Shown: positions 17,947-25,086 of the stretch, one piece after another
How positions within the stretch are numbered: position 1 is the first letter of the stretch
How the letters are laid out: each line of letters opens with the position of its first letter
NCBI RefSeq assembly: GCF_001552635.1
Contig: NZ_BCRO01000093.1
Span: 1-53,496, forward strand
DNA: 53,496 nt
From: Actinomadura hibisca NBRC 15177
GTDB lineage: Bacteria; Actinomycetota; Actinomycetes; Streptosporangiales; Streptosporangiaceae
Direction of reading: 5' to 3'
The notes under the pieces: model-generated
What the model was told of the DNA's origin: nothing
The model's input: the letters and a program-made list of their open reading frames with translations, nothing else
The model's database searches: none
Position numbers and translations under genes: made by a program

Positions 17947-19124
17947 ACGATTTGGACCTTTTCTCAGATCCCTACGGTCGCGACGGCCAGCCGGTGGACG
18001 GTCCGCCGGGCCGCCGCGGGCAGCGCACCGCGCGCAAGAAGCAGCGCAAGCGCAAACGCAAGAACAGCGCCGTGGTGTTCTTCTCGCTGGCCATCCTGGT
18101 CGCGGTGCTGGGCACCGGGGGCGTGCTGGGCTACGCCTTCCTGGACAACCGGATGAACCCGCCCGACTACGAGGGCCAGGGCGCCGGGCACGTCACCGTC
18201 CAGGTCAAGGAGGGCGACCTCGGCGGCACCATCGCCGCCACCCTGCAGAAGCACGACGTGATCAAGAGCGTGCGGGCCTTCATGAAGGTCTACGCCAACG
18301 AGCCCGACGCCAGCAAGATCCAGCCGGGCTACTACCAGATGCGGCTGCGCATGTCGTCCAAGGCGGCGATGGCCCACCTGCTGGACTCCAAGTCCCGCTC
18401 GGGCAACCAGATCATCATCTCCGAGGGGCTGCGCGCCACCGAGGTGTTCGCCAGGCTGTCGCAGAAGACCGGCATCCCGGCCAAGGACTTCGTGGCGGCG
18501 TCGCGCAACCCCAGGGCGCTCGGGCTGCCGTCGTGGGCGAAGGCGCCCGCCGGCGCCCTCAACCAGGTCGAGGGCTACCTGTTCCCGGGCCGCTACGACC
18601 TGAACCCGAACGCGACGGCGGCGCAGATCCTCAAGCAGATGGTGGCCCGCTTCAACCAGGAGGCCGAGCGGCTGGACCTGGTCAACGCCTCGCGCGAGGT
18701 CGACATGCGGCCCGAGCAGGTGATCACCATGGCGAGCCTGATCCAGGCCGAGGGCGGCAAGCCCCAGGACCTGCCCAAGATCGCGCGGGTGGTGCTCAAC
18801 CGCTTCAAGATCGGGTGGCCGCTGGCGTTCGACACCTCGGTGTTGTACTTCCTGAACAAGCGCACGCTGGACGTGCGCTTCAAGGAGACCGAGACCGAGC
18901 ACCCCTACAACACCTACCGGCACAAGGGGCTCACGCCGGGGCCGATCAGCAACCCCGGCGAGGCGGCGATCAAGGCGGTGCTGAAGCCGGCCAGCGGCGG
19001 GTGGATGTACTTCGTGGCCACCGACCCGCACCGCAAGATCACCAAGTTCGCGGAGACGAAGGCGGAGTTCGACCAGCTCGTCGCCGAGTTCCGCCAGTGG
19101 CAGCGCAAGAACCCGGGCAACTGA
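17943..19124 (+). CDS. mltG: Endolytic murein transglycosylase MltG
   Basis: Cleaves nascent glycan strands to end peptidoglycan elongation. The 393-aa product has a highly basic cytoplasmic segment (RKKQRKRKRK at 31-40), one membrane helix (about 42-67), a LysM-like region and the YceG catalytic domain. That domain has EGYLFPGRYDL at 210-220, the presumed catalytic glutamate E270 in ASLIQAEGG, and TPGPISNPGEAAIKAVL near the end. The N-terminus is longer and more basic than in E. coli, as usual in actinobacteria. Its start overlaps the ruvX stop. Confidence 0.95.
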   Translation: MNDLDLFSDPYGRDGQPVDGPPGRRGQRTARKKQRKRKRKNSAVVFFSLAILVAVLGTGGVLGYAFLDNRMNPPDYEGQGAGHVTVQVKEGDLGGTIAATLQKHDVIKSVRAFMKVYANEPDASKIQPGYYQMRLRMSSKAAMAHLLDSKSRSGNQIIISEGLRATEVFARLSQKTGIPAKDFVAASRNPRALGLPSWAKAPAGALNQVEGYLFPGRYDLNPNATAAQILKQMVARFNQEAERLDLVNASREVDMRPEQVITMASLIQAEGGKPQDLPKIARVVLNRFKIGWPLAFDTSVLYFLNKRTLDVRFKETETEHPYNTYRHKGLTPGPISNPGEAAIKAVLKPASGGWMYFVATDPHRKITKFAETKAEFDQLVAEFRQWQRKNPGN

Positions 19125-19154
19125 TCCGGTGGGGACGACCATGACCGGACGAGC

Positions 19155-19982
19155 ATGACCGCGCGGGCCGCGGTGCTGGGCTCGCCGATCGTCCACTCGT
19201 TGTCGCCGGTGCTGCACCGGGCGGCGTACGCCGCGCTGGGGCTGGACGGCTGGTCCTACACCGCGCACGAGTGCGGCGAGGACGGGCTGGCCGGTTTCCT
19301 GGCGGGGCTCGACGCCTCCTGGGCGGGCCTGTCGTTGACGATGCCGCTCAAGCGGGTCGCGCTCGACCTCGCCGACACGGTGTCAGACCTCGCGGTCGCG
19401 GTCGGCGGGGCTAACACGATCGTATTGCGCGACGGTCGGCGGCACGCCGACAACACCGACGTGCACGGCATTGTGACGGCGCTGACCGAGGCGAGCCTGG
19501 CCGCGCCCGCCTCGGCGCTGGTCCTGGGCGGGGGCGCGACGGCCGCCTCGGCGCTGGCGGCGCTGGCGGAGCTGGGCCTGACCGAGGTGGGGCTCGCGGT
19601 GCGCGAGCCGTCCCGGGCCGCCGAGACGGTGGCGGTGGGCGAGCGGTTCGGGTTGAAGGTGCCGGTAGGCACGCTCGACCGGGTGCCCGTGATGCCACCG
19701 GTCGAGTTGGTCGTGTCCACGCTGCCGGGCACGGCCGCCGACACGTTCGCCGAGCCGGTGGCCGCGTCGGGGGCGGCGCTGTTCGACGTGGTGTACGCGC
19801 CGTGGCCGACGACGCTGGCGGCGGCAGTACAGGACGCGGGCGGAACCGTGGTCGGTGGTTTCGAGATGTTGCTGCACCAGGCGGTGCGGCAGGTGACGCT
19901 GATGACCGGCCGCGCCGACGTGCCGGTGGCGGCGATGCGCGCCGCTGGGGAAGCCGAACTGGCCCGCCGCGCCGCCGCCTGA
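19155..19982 (+). CDS. aroE: Shikimate dehydrogenase
   Basis: Reduces 3-dehydroshikimate with NADPH in aromatic amino acid synthesis. The 275-aa protein shows the substrate site SPIVHSLSP, the catalytic lysine in LTMPLK, GGANT, NTDVHG and the nucleotide loop GGGATAASAL. The ATG at 19155 is 30 bases after mltG and is the last gene of the operon. The adjacent aroC/aroK genes found downstream in many actinobacteria are absent here; an accessory block on the opposite strand begins instead. Confidence 0.94.
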   Translation: MTARAAVLGSPIVHSLSPVLHRAAYAALGLDGWSYTAHECGEDGLAGFLAGLDASWAGLSLTMPLKRVALDLADTVSDLAVAVGGANTIVLRDGRRHADNTDVHGIVTALTEASLAAPASALVLGGGATAASALAALAELGLTEVGLAVREPSRAAETVAVGERFGLKVPVGTLDRVPVMPPVELVVSTLPGTAADTFAEPVAASGAALFDVVYAPWPTTLAAAVQDAGGTVVGGFEMLLHQAVRQVTLMTGRADVPVAAMRAAGEAELARRAAA

Positions 19983-20008
19983 CCCGCCCGTCCTCGCGGC
20001 GGGGTCAG
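19979..20008. terminator. Hairpin overlapping the convergent stops of aroE and the repeat protein
   Basis: CTGACCCGCC (19979-19988) can pair with GGCGGGGTCAG (19998-20008) with one bulged G. The stem includes both stop codons of the convergent genes. There is no T-tract, so its efficiency as a terminator is uncertain. Confidence 0.5.
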
Positions 20009-21348
20009 TGCGGAGCCGGTGGCGGCACCGGGGGAGGCGCGGGCGGGGTCTGCGCGCGGCGGCGTTTCATCGCCTCGTGCACGGTGGTCATCACCATCGG
20101 CAGGATCACGCTGAGCCAGAAGTCGCGCCATCCCCACGTCCGGGTCGCCACGCCGCCCATGCTGGCGACGGCGACCAGGCCCAGGGCGAGCGCCGCCCAG
20201 TGCCGCAGCAGCAGCCGGACGGGCGCGCGGCCGGGCCGTCCCGGCAGCAGGTCCGCCAGCGGCAGGTCGCGGGCGTGCGCCTGCTGCACCACGATCGCGT
20301 CGGGCAGCCAGTGCAGCACGTCCCGGCCGCGCGCCAGCGGGGCGCGGGCCGTCGCGAGCAGGCCCTCCATCCGCCACCACAACATCCACAGCGAGGAGCG
20401 GCCGTCGCCGGGACGGCCGTTGCGGCGCGGGTCGGTGACCGTGTCGCCGACCAGGGCCTGCAGGAGCCGCCCGACCAGCGGGCCGGGCACCCCGCGCGGG
20501 TCGCGCAGCAGCGCCGCCAGCGCGACCGGCAGCCCGTGGTGCCACAACGCCAGCCGCCAGACCGGCTCGACGCCGGGCCCGAACGGCGACACGTCGTAGG
20601 TCTCGATCCAGGCGTGCCGGTCGGCCGGGTCCACCCGCCCGCGCAACCAGTCGTAGGCGGCCAGCAGCCGTTCGTCGTTGCGCTCGGGGTCGGCCTCGGC
20701 CAGCGTCACCAGCACGAACGCGGTGTGCGTCACGGTCGGCGCCGCGCTGGGCGTGGGCCCCCACGCGGGCCGGTTCACGCTGCGGTCGGCCGTCAGCCAC
20801 TCGACGCCGCGCCGCACCGCGTCGTCGTGCGGGTCGAGCCGCACCAGCGCGCGCAGCGCCAGGCAGGTCAGCCACACCCGCGACGGGCAGCCCAGCAGCG
20901 AGCCCCAGCCGCCGTCGGGGTTCTGGTTGCGCAGCAGCCAGGCGTGCCCGCGCCGCAGGTCGGGCGCGCCGGCGCGCAGGCCGCAGCGGGCCCCGGACAG
21001 GAACCGCACGATCCAGGCGGTGGCCTCCACGACCGGGATGCCGAGGCTGGTCTTGGTCGCCCAGCCGCCGTCGCGCAGCGGGTCGGCCGAGGACTCCTGC
21101 CGCGCGGCCAGGAACGCCAGGCCGTCGTCGAAGTGCTCGAACGGCCGCCCGGTCTCGGTGAAGGCGAGCAGCCCCAGGGCGGTCGCGGTCGCGCCCGGCT
21201 CGGGCCGCGACAGCTCGTGGTACCAGCCGCCGCCCGCGCCGAGGTCGGGCGCGTAGGTCCCGCGCAGCACCTCCAGCGCCTCGTCCAGGCGGGCGGTGAG
21301 CGCGGCCATGTCGAGCGCGGCGACCGGGGAGCTGTGCTGGGGGTTCAC
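20005..21348 (-). CDS. Terpene-cyclase-fold (squalene/prenyltransferase repeat) protein with C-terminal membrane helices
   Basis: A 447-aa protein whose first 280 residues are alpha-alpha repeats of the squalene-hopene-cyclase/prenyltransferase toroid type. QW-like cores are GGGWYHELSRPEPGATATAL (39-58), DGGWATKTSLGIP (93-105) and QNPDGGWGS (142-150), the clearest. The class II cyclase DxDD motif is absent, so classical protonation-type cyclase activity is not supported. The C-terminus has two hydrophobic helices (about 384-400 and 408-424) and a Pro-rich tail. The start is the GTG at 21348; the in-frame ATG at residue 14 is possible. It is divergent from the HIT gene and probably co-functional with the HIT, PfkB and Nudix genes (inference). 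The actual function is unknown. Confidence 0.85.
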   Translation of the reverse strand: MNPQHSSPVAALDMAALTARLDEALEVLRGTYAPDLGAGGGWYHELSRPEPGATATALGLLAFTETGRPFEHFDDGLAFLAARQESSADPLRDGGWATKTSLGIPVVEATAWIVRFLSGARCGLRAGAPDLRRGHAWLLRNQNPDGGWGSLLGCPSRVWLTCLALRALVRLDPHDDAVRRGVEWLTADRSVNRPAWGPTPSAAPTVTHTAFVLVTLAEADPERNDERLLAAYDWLRGRVDPADRHAWIETYDVSPFGPGVEPVWRLALWHHGLPVALAALLRDPRGVPGPLVGRLLQALVGDTVTDPRRNGRPGDGRSSLWMLWWRMEGLLATARAPLARGRDVLHWLPDAIVVQQAHARDLPLADLLPGRPGRAPVRLLLRHWAALALGLVAVASMGGVATRTWGWRDFWLSVILPMVMTTVHEAMKRRRAQTPPAPPPVPPPAPH

Positions 21349-21485
21349 GATGCTGACCTTTCACCCGGTATGTGCCCGTTTCGCCAGTTTCCGCAACCTT
21401 CCGGTACCGCCGATCTGACCGCCCGCGTACAGATCACCGGGGCGCGCCGCCGGGCACGTTCTGTGACGACCCCCGGGGAGGCGCG

Positions 21486-22178
21486 GTGACCGAACGCTCG
21501 GAGCCCGACTGCGTGTTGTGCCCGCCGCTGCGGTTCCGGCTGAACGCCATGGCGGACCTGCCGGGCGCGTCGGCCGTGCTGGCGGCGGGCGGCGGCCTGT
21601 TCCTGATGCCGGACCTGGCGCCGCTCGCCGACGGGCACCTGCTGCTGGTGTCGGAGGAGCACCTGACGTGCGCGGGCGAGTTCGACGCCGCGCTGTGGAC
21701 GCGGGCCCGCCGCTGGCGCGACCGCGTCGCCCGCCTGTACGAGACCGCCTACGGCAGCCCCGACCTGGCGCTGTTCGAGCACGGCCCGGGGAGCCCGCAG
21801 GGCGGGGGAGCGTGCATCGACCACGCGCACTGGCATCTGCTGCCGTCGGTCACCGGGATGCGGGCGGTGCTGGAGGCGTTCGGGCGGCCCGGGGAGGAGG
21901 GCTCCCACGGCGCGCTGCGCGCCCGCTTTCGCGCCGGGCGCTCCTACCTGCTGGTCGAGGAGGACGGGATCGCCACCGTCCACCCCGGCGACGGCGCGCC
22001 GAGCCAGTTCCTGCGCCGGGCGGCCGCGCTGGCGCTGGACGGGCGCGCCCCGGCGGCCTGGCGCTGGCAGGAGAGCTTCGGGCTGCCCGACAGCCGGGCG
22101 CGGTTCGCCCGCACGCTGGCGGCGATGCGCCGGGCGGCCGGGGGTCAGGAGCCCGAACGGGCCGACAGCCACCAGTAG
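21486..22178 (+). CDS. HIT family nucleotide hydrolase/transferase
   Basis: A 230-aa histidine-triad protein. It has an N-terminal CVLC pair (C9, C12), usual in zinc-bearing HIT proteins, a core strand FLMPDLAPLADGHLLLV and the triad CIDHAHWHLLP with H113, H115 and H117. The last is the nucleophile that forms a nucleotidyl intermediate. Substrates in the family are dinucleoside polyphosphates, nucleotide-sugars or nucleoside phosphoramidates; none can be singled out. The GTG at 21486 has GGGGAGG about 5 bases upstream; the longer frame upstream is unsupported. It is divergent from the repeat protein, and its 3' end overlaps the convergent PfkB gene by 34 bases. Confidence 0.88.
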   Translation: MTERSEPDCVLCPPLRFRLNAMADLPGASAVLAAGGGLFLMPDLAPLADGHLLLVSEEHLTCAGEFDAALWTRARRWRDRVARLYETAYGSPDLALFEHGPGSPQGGGACIDHAHWHLLPSVTGMRAVLEAFGRPGEEGSHGALRARFRAGRSYLLVEEDGIATVHPGDGAPSQFLRRAAALALDGRAPAAWRWQESFGLPDSRARFARTLAAMRRAAGGQEPERADSHQ

Positions 22179-23101
22179 ATCTCCGCGGTCGCGAGGCGGT
22201 CGCCGAACCCGGCCCGCTCCACGCCCGGCCCGTACCCGGTGTCGTACTCCAGCAGCAGATCGCCGTTGCGGTAGGCGACGGCGTGCTCCATCGAGCCGGG
22301 CCCGTACCGCAGCAGCCACAGCGGGCGGCCCGGCGCGAGCCCGTCCAGCGCGGGCAGCAGCGCCCGGACCCCGGCCGCGTCGCCGGGGGCGGCCCGGCCC
22401 AGCAGCCGCGCCACGGTGGGCACCTCGCAGATGACGACGTCGGCCAGGCACAACGTCTGCGCCAGCTCGGCGGCGGCGAGCCGGGAGTCCACGTCGTGCG
22501 GGACCACGTCGAAGACCACCAGCGTCCCGGCCCGGCGCGCGATCCCGGCCGCCAGCCGCAGCGCGCCCGCCGAGATCGGCGACAGCAGCGCGTACCCGTC
22601 GGTGCAGAGCACGTCGGCGCGGCGGATCTCCCCGGCGGCGCGGCGCACGTCGGCAGCCGACAGGCGGCGGCTCGGCGCGTGCTCCTCGGCGACCAGCAGC
22701 CGCACCCCCGGCCCCTGCTCGGTGGCGCGGTCGCGCAGCATCACCGACACCGCGTTGGCCGCGCCCGGCTCGGCGCACAGTAGGTCACGCACGCCCAGGC
22801 GGCGCAGCTCGCGCCGGATCGGCGCGGTGAAGTCGTCGTCACCGACCTTGCCGACCACCGCCACGCGCCCGAAGTAGGCGGTGGCGCGGCGGGCCAGGTT
22901 GACGGCGGTCCCGGCGACCAGCACACGCGCGGGCGCGTAGGTGAGCCGGTCGGCGGTCAGCTCGGTGAACCGCAACTCCGGCAGGGCCGCGCGCACCTCG
23001 ATCCGCACGTCGCCCATCACCACCATCGCGAAGCGCCGGTCGGCGACCCCCGCCAGGCCCGGCCACGCCACCGGAGGGCGCGGGACGCGGGCCCGGTCCA
23101 T
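22145..23101 (-). CDS. PfkB family carbohydrate/nucleoside kinase, variant active-site motif
   Basis: A 318-aa ribokinase-like protein. The N-terminal PfkB signature region is AGTAVNLARRATAYFGRVAV (63-82), followed by GKVGDDDF. The C-terminal motif, normally D-T-x-G-A-G-D, here reads ERAGFGDRLATA (295-306), keeping the catalytic Asp (D301) but with Phe in place of Ala and without the leading D-T. The substrate is unknown. Its ATG shares one base with the Nudix stop (TGATG), so the two are translationally coupled. The 3' end overlaps the HIT gene by 34 bases on the other strand. Confidence 0.85.
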   Translation of the reverse strand: MDRARVPRPPVAWPGLAGVADRRFAMVVMGDVRIEVRAALPELRFTELTADRLTYAPARVLVAGTAVNLARRATAYFGRVAVVGKVGDDDFTAPIRRELRRLGVRDLLCAEPGAANAVSVMLRDRATEQGPGVRLLVAEEHAPSRRLSAADVRRAAGEIRRADVLCTDGYALLSPISAGALRLAAGIARRAGTLVVFDVVPHDVDSRLAAAELAQTLCLADVVICEVPTVARLLGRAAPGDAAGVRALLPALDGLAPGRPLWLLRYGPGSMEHAVAYRNGDLLLEYDTGYGPGVERAGFGDRLATAEIYWWLSARSGS

Positions 23102-23580
23102 CAACGAACCGCGCGCAGCCGCAGAAAGGCCCGCAGCACCGGCCGCAGGCTGGGGATCAGCTCGAACCCGGCGACCTCGGGCAGCGGCACCCAGGTGGGG
23201 TCGGCCAGATGGTCGGAGGCGGTCTGGTGGACCATGCTGACGTCCAGCGACAGCGGCCGGCACTCCCGCGCGGCCGCCACCACCCGCACCCGGTCCCGGC
23301 CGTCGGGCATGAACCACTGCCACAGGTGGAACGGCGGCCCGGGATCGACCTTCAACCCGACCTCCTCCCACACCTCGCGCCGGATGTGGTCGTCCAGATC
23401 GAGGTCGGCGGCGGCCTCCAGCCGCCCGCCCGGCACCTCCCAGCGGCCCGGATGGTGCGGGTCGGCGGCGGTCTTGCGGACCAGCAGCAGCCGGTCGCGG
23501 TCGCAGATGAACGCCTTCTGCGCGAACTCCAGCCGCGGCAGCGAGGGGGCGGTCCGGGAGGCGGTCCTGGGAGCGGGCAT
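23101..23580 (-). CDS. Nudix hydrolase
   Basis: A 159-aa Nudix-fold protein. The catalytic helix IRREVWEEVGL (66-76) matches REUxEExGU. The N-terminal half of the box, after GGRLE at 51-55, is about two residues longer than canonical and lacks Glu at the usual first position. It probably hydrolyses a nucleoside diphosphate linked to another moiety; the identity is unknown. The ATG at 23580 has GGAGAG 8 bases upstream, whereas the longer frame starting at 23670 is Pro/Gly-rich and unsupported. It is first in a two-gene operon with the PfkB gene. Confidence 0.88.
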   Translation of the reverse strand: MPAPRTASRTAPSLPRLEFAQKAFICDRDRLLLVRKTAADPHHPGRWEVPGGRLEAAADLDLDDHIRREVWEEVGLKVDPGPPFHLWQWFMPDGRDRVRVVAAARECRPLSLDVSMVHQTASDHLADPTWVPLPEVAGFELIPSLRPVLRAFLRLRAVR

Positions 23581-23677
23581 CGCGGGTCTCTCCGTGGCAC
23601 CGGCCCGAGGGGGCCGTCCTGGCCCTACGGTAACAACCGGGACGGCTCCAGGCCCGGCCCCAACGGGCACAACCCCG

Positions 23678-24556
23678 TCACCCGGCGCCGCCCGCCCCGA
23701 GCAGCAGCGCGGCGCGCCAACCGAGCATCAGCAGCGGGGCCGCCAAGGGGACGGCCAGCACGACCGCCGCACGCCGCCCGCCGGCACTGCGCAGCAGCAT
23801 GACCCCGGCGGCCGCGCCCGCGACCGCCGTCGCGGCCAGCGGGGGCCCGTTCCCCAGGGGCGTGGAGAGGTCCAGCAGCCGGGAGCCCGCCAGTACCGCG
23901 GCGCAGGCCGCCACCACGGCCAGTCCGACCCCGGTGCCGCCCAGCAGCCGCACGGCCCGGCGCGGTCCGGGGGACACCAGGACGGCGGCGGCGAGCATCA
24001 GCAGGAGCAACCCCGGCGTCACCGCGCGCAGGGTCATCGTGACGAAACCCGTTCCCCCTTCCCAAGGCTGCGTGACCATCTGGAACACTGCGGCGGCGAC
24101 CGCCACCACGGCAGTGGTCCGGCGCAGTCCGGCCAAGGCGAGCACGGCCGCCGTCCCGGCGGCGAGCCAGGCGGGGGCGGCGTTGAACATGTCGAACGTC
24201 AACAAGCCGCCGGGCACTATCTCCACCAAGACCACTTCCTGCTCCGCGAGCCTCGCGACCAGGACGGCGTCCAGCGCATAGCGCAGGGTCAGCGCGAGCA
24301 GCAGCAAGGGCGCCAGCAGCGCGGTCAGCGCGGCGGCGTCCGGCCAGCCCGCGCGCCGCAGCCGCTCGGGGGTATAGCGGAACCGCAACCACAACCCGCC
24401 GCAGATCAGGTCGGTGGCCTCGCTGAACGGGGGACGCGAGCGGCCCGGCTCGGCGGTGGCCAGCAGCACGCCGAGCATCTCGTCCTCGTGGACGCGGCGG
24501 TGCTCGGCCGGGTACCAGCGCAGCAGCCGCCGGTACCGGTCTTCGAGGGTGCGCAA
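23678..24556 (-). CDS. Polytopic membrane protein paired with PadR regulator
   Basis: A 292-aa protein. The N-terminal helical segment YRRLLRWYPAEHRRVHEDEM resembles the cytoplasmic domain that precedes membrane segments in PadR-associated proteins. Eight or so hydrophobic helices follow. There are no catalytic motifs. The start is a TTG at 24556 with GAGAGGA 8-9 bases upstream, 16 bases after the padR stop, so the two genes form an operon. It is plausibly a membrane sensor, or the target that PadR controls; function is unknown. Confidence 0.82.
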   Translation of the reverse strand: MRTLEDRYRRLLRWYPAEHRRVHEDEMLGVLLATAEPGRSRPPFSEATDLICGGLWLRFRYTPERLRRAGWPDAAALTALLAPLLLLALTLRYALDAVLVARLAEQEVVLVEIVPGGLLTFDMFNAAPAWLAAGTAAVLALAGLRRTTAVVAVAAAVFQMVTQPWEGGTGFVTMTLRAVTPGLLLLMLAAAVLVSPGPRRAVRLLGGTGVGLAVVAACAAVLAGSRLLDLSTPLGNGPPLAATAVAGAAAGVMLLRSAGGRRAAVVLAVPLAAPLLMLGWRAALLLGAGGAG

Positions 24557-24572
24557 GGGGAGGTCCTCTCGG

Positions 24573-24920
24573 TCAGGCGGGGGAGCCGTCGCCGCGCAGG
24601 CGGGGCAGGGCGGCCAGGCGGCGGGTGGCGAGTTCGGCGCGGGCGCGCAGGCGTTCGGCCTCGGTGGCCAGGCGCTCGGCCCCGGTGTCGGTCAGCGCGT
24701 AGTAGCGGCGCAGGCGGCCGTCCACGATCTCCTCGCGGTCGGCGGCGATCAGGCCGTCGCCCTGGAGGCGGTCCAGCGCGGCGTACAGGGTGCCCGCGCG
24801 CAGCCGGACGCGGCCGCCGGAGATGCGCTCGACGTCGGTGATGATCCCGTAGCCGTGCCGGGACCCGCCCGCCAGCGCGGTGAGGATCAGGAACGTGGGC
24901 TCCTGCATCTGCCTGCTCAT
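24573..24920 (-). CDS. PadR family transcriptional regulator
   Basis: A 115-aa winged-helix repressor of the short PadR subfamily. The core is ILTALAGGSRHGYGI, then GTLYAALDRLQGDGLI and RRYYALTDTG, the classic PadR wing, and a single C-terminal dimerisation helix. The ATG at 24920 is only 6 bases from a good -10 box (TATACA), so the transcript appears leaderless. It is likely autoregulated through the inverted repeat lying between its -35 and -10. It is operonic with the membrane protein downstream and divergent from the CASTOR/POLLUX-type gene. Confidence 0.93.
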   Translation of the reverse strand: MSRQMQEPTFLILTALAGGSRHGYGIITDVERISGGRVRLRAGTLYAALDRLQGDGLIAADREEIVDGRLRRYYALTDTGAERLATEAERLRARAELATRRLAALPRLRGDGSPA

Positions 24921-24926
24921 GTGATC

Positions 24927-24955
24927 TGTATATATCGGCCGACGGTATATCTCAA
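24927..24955 (-). promoter_or_regulatory. padR promoter with embedded operator-like AT-rich inverted repeat
   Basis: On the minus strand, TTGAGA (24955-24950), 17 bases, then TATACA (24932-24927), then 6 bases to the ATG. The spacer holds CGGCCG (24936-24941) flanked by TATAT-type arms (GTATATATCGG at 24928-24938 and GGTATATC at 24944-24951). This is a strong AT-rich island in GC-rich DNA and a good candidate PadR binding site. Confidence 0.65.
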
Positions 24956-25086
24956 CAGGCCAGGGTGGGCGCGCGGTTGCCCCCGGCCCCGCCGGGTATC
25001 CCAGTAGCCGCAGTTCAGCGCGGTGGGGCCGGGCGCATCCGGCCGGGCACGGGGTTCTCGCAGCACGGTTCCCGGAGGGAGATCCT

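Noticed and set aside
20005..21348. Calling the repeat protein a squalene-hopene cyclase
   Set aside because: There is no DxDD motif, the protein is shorter than true cyclases (about 630 aa), and it ends in membrane helices.
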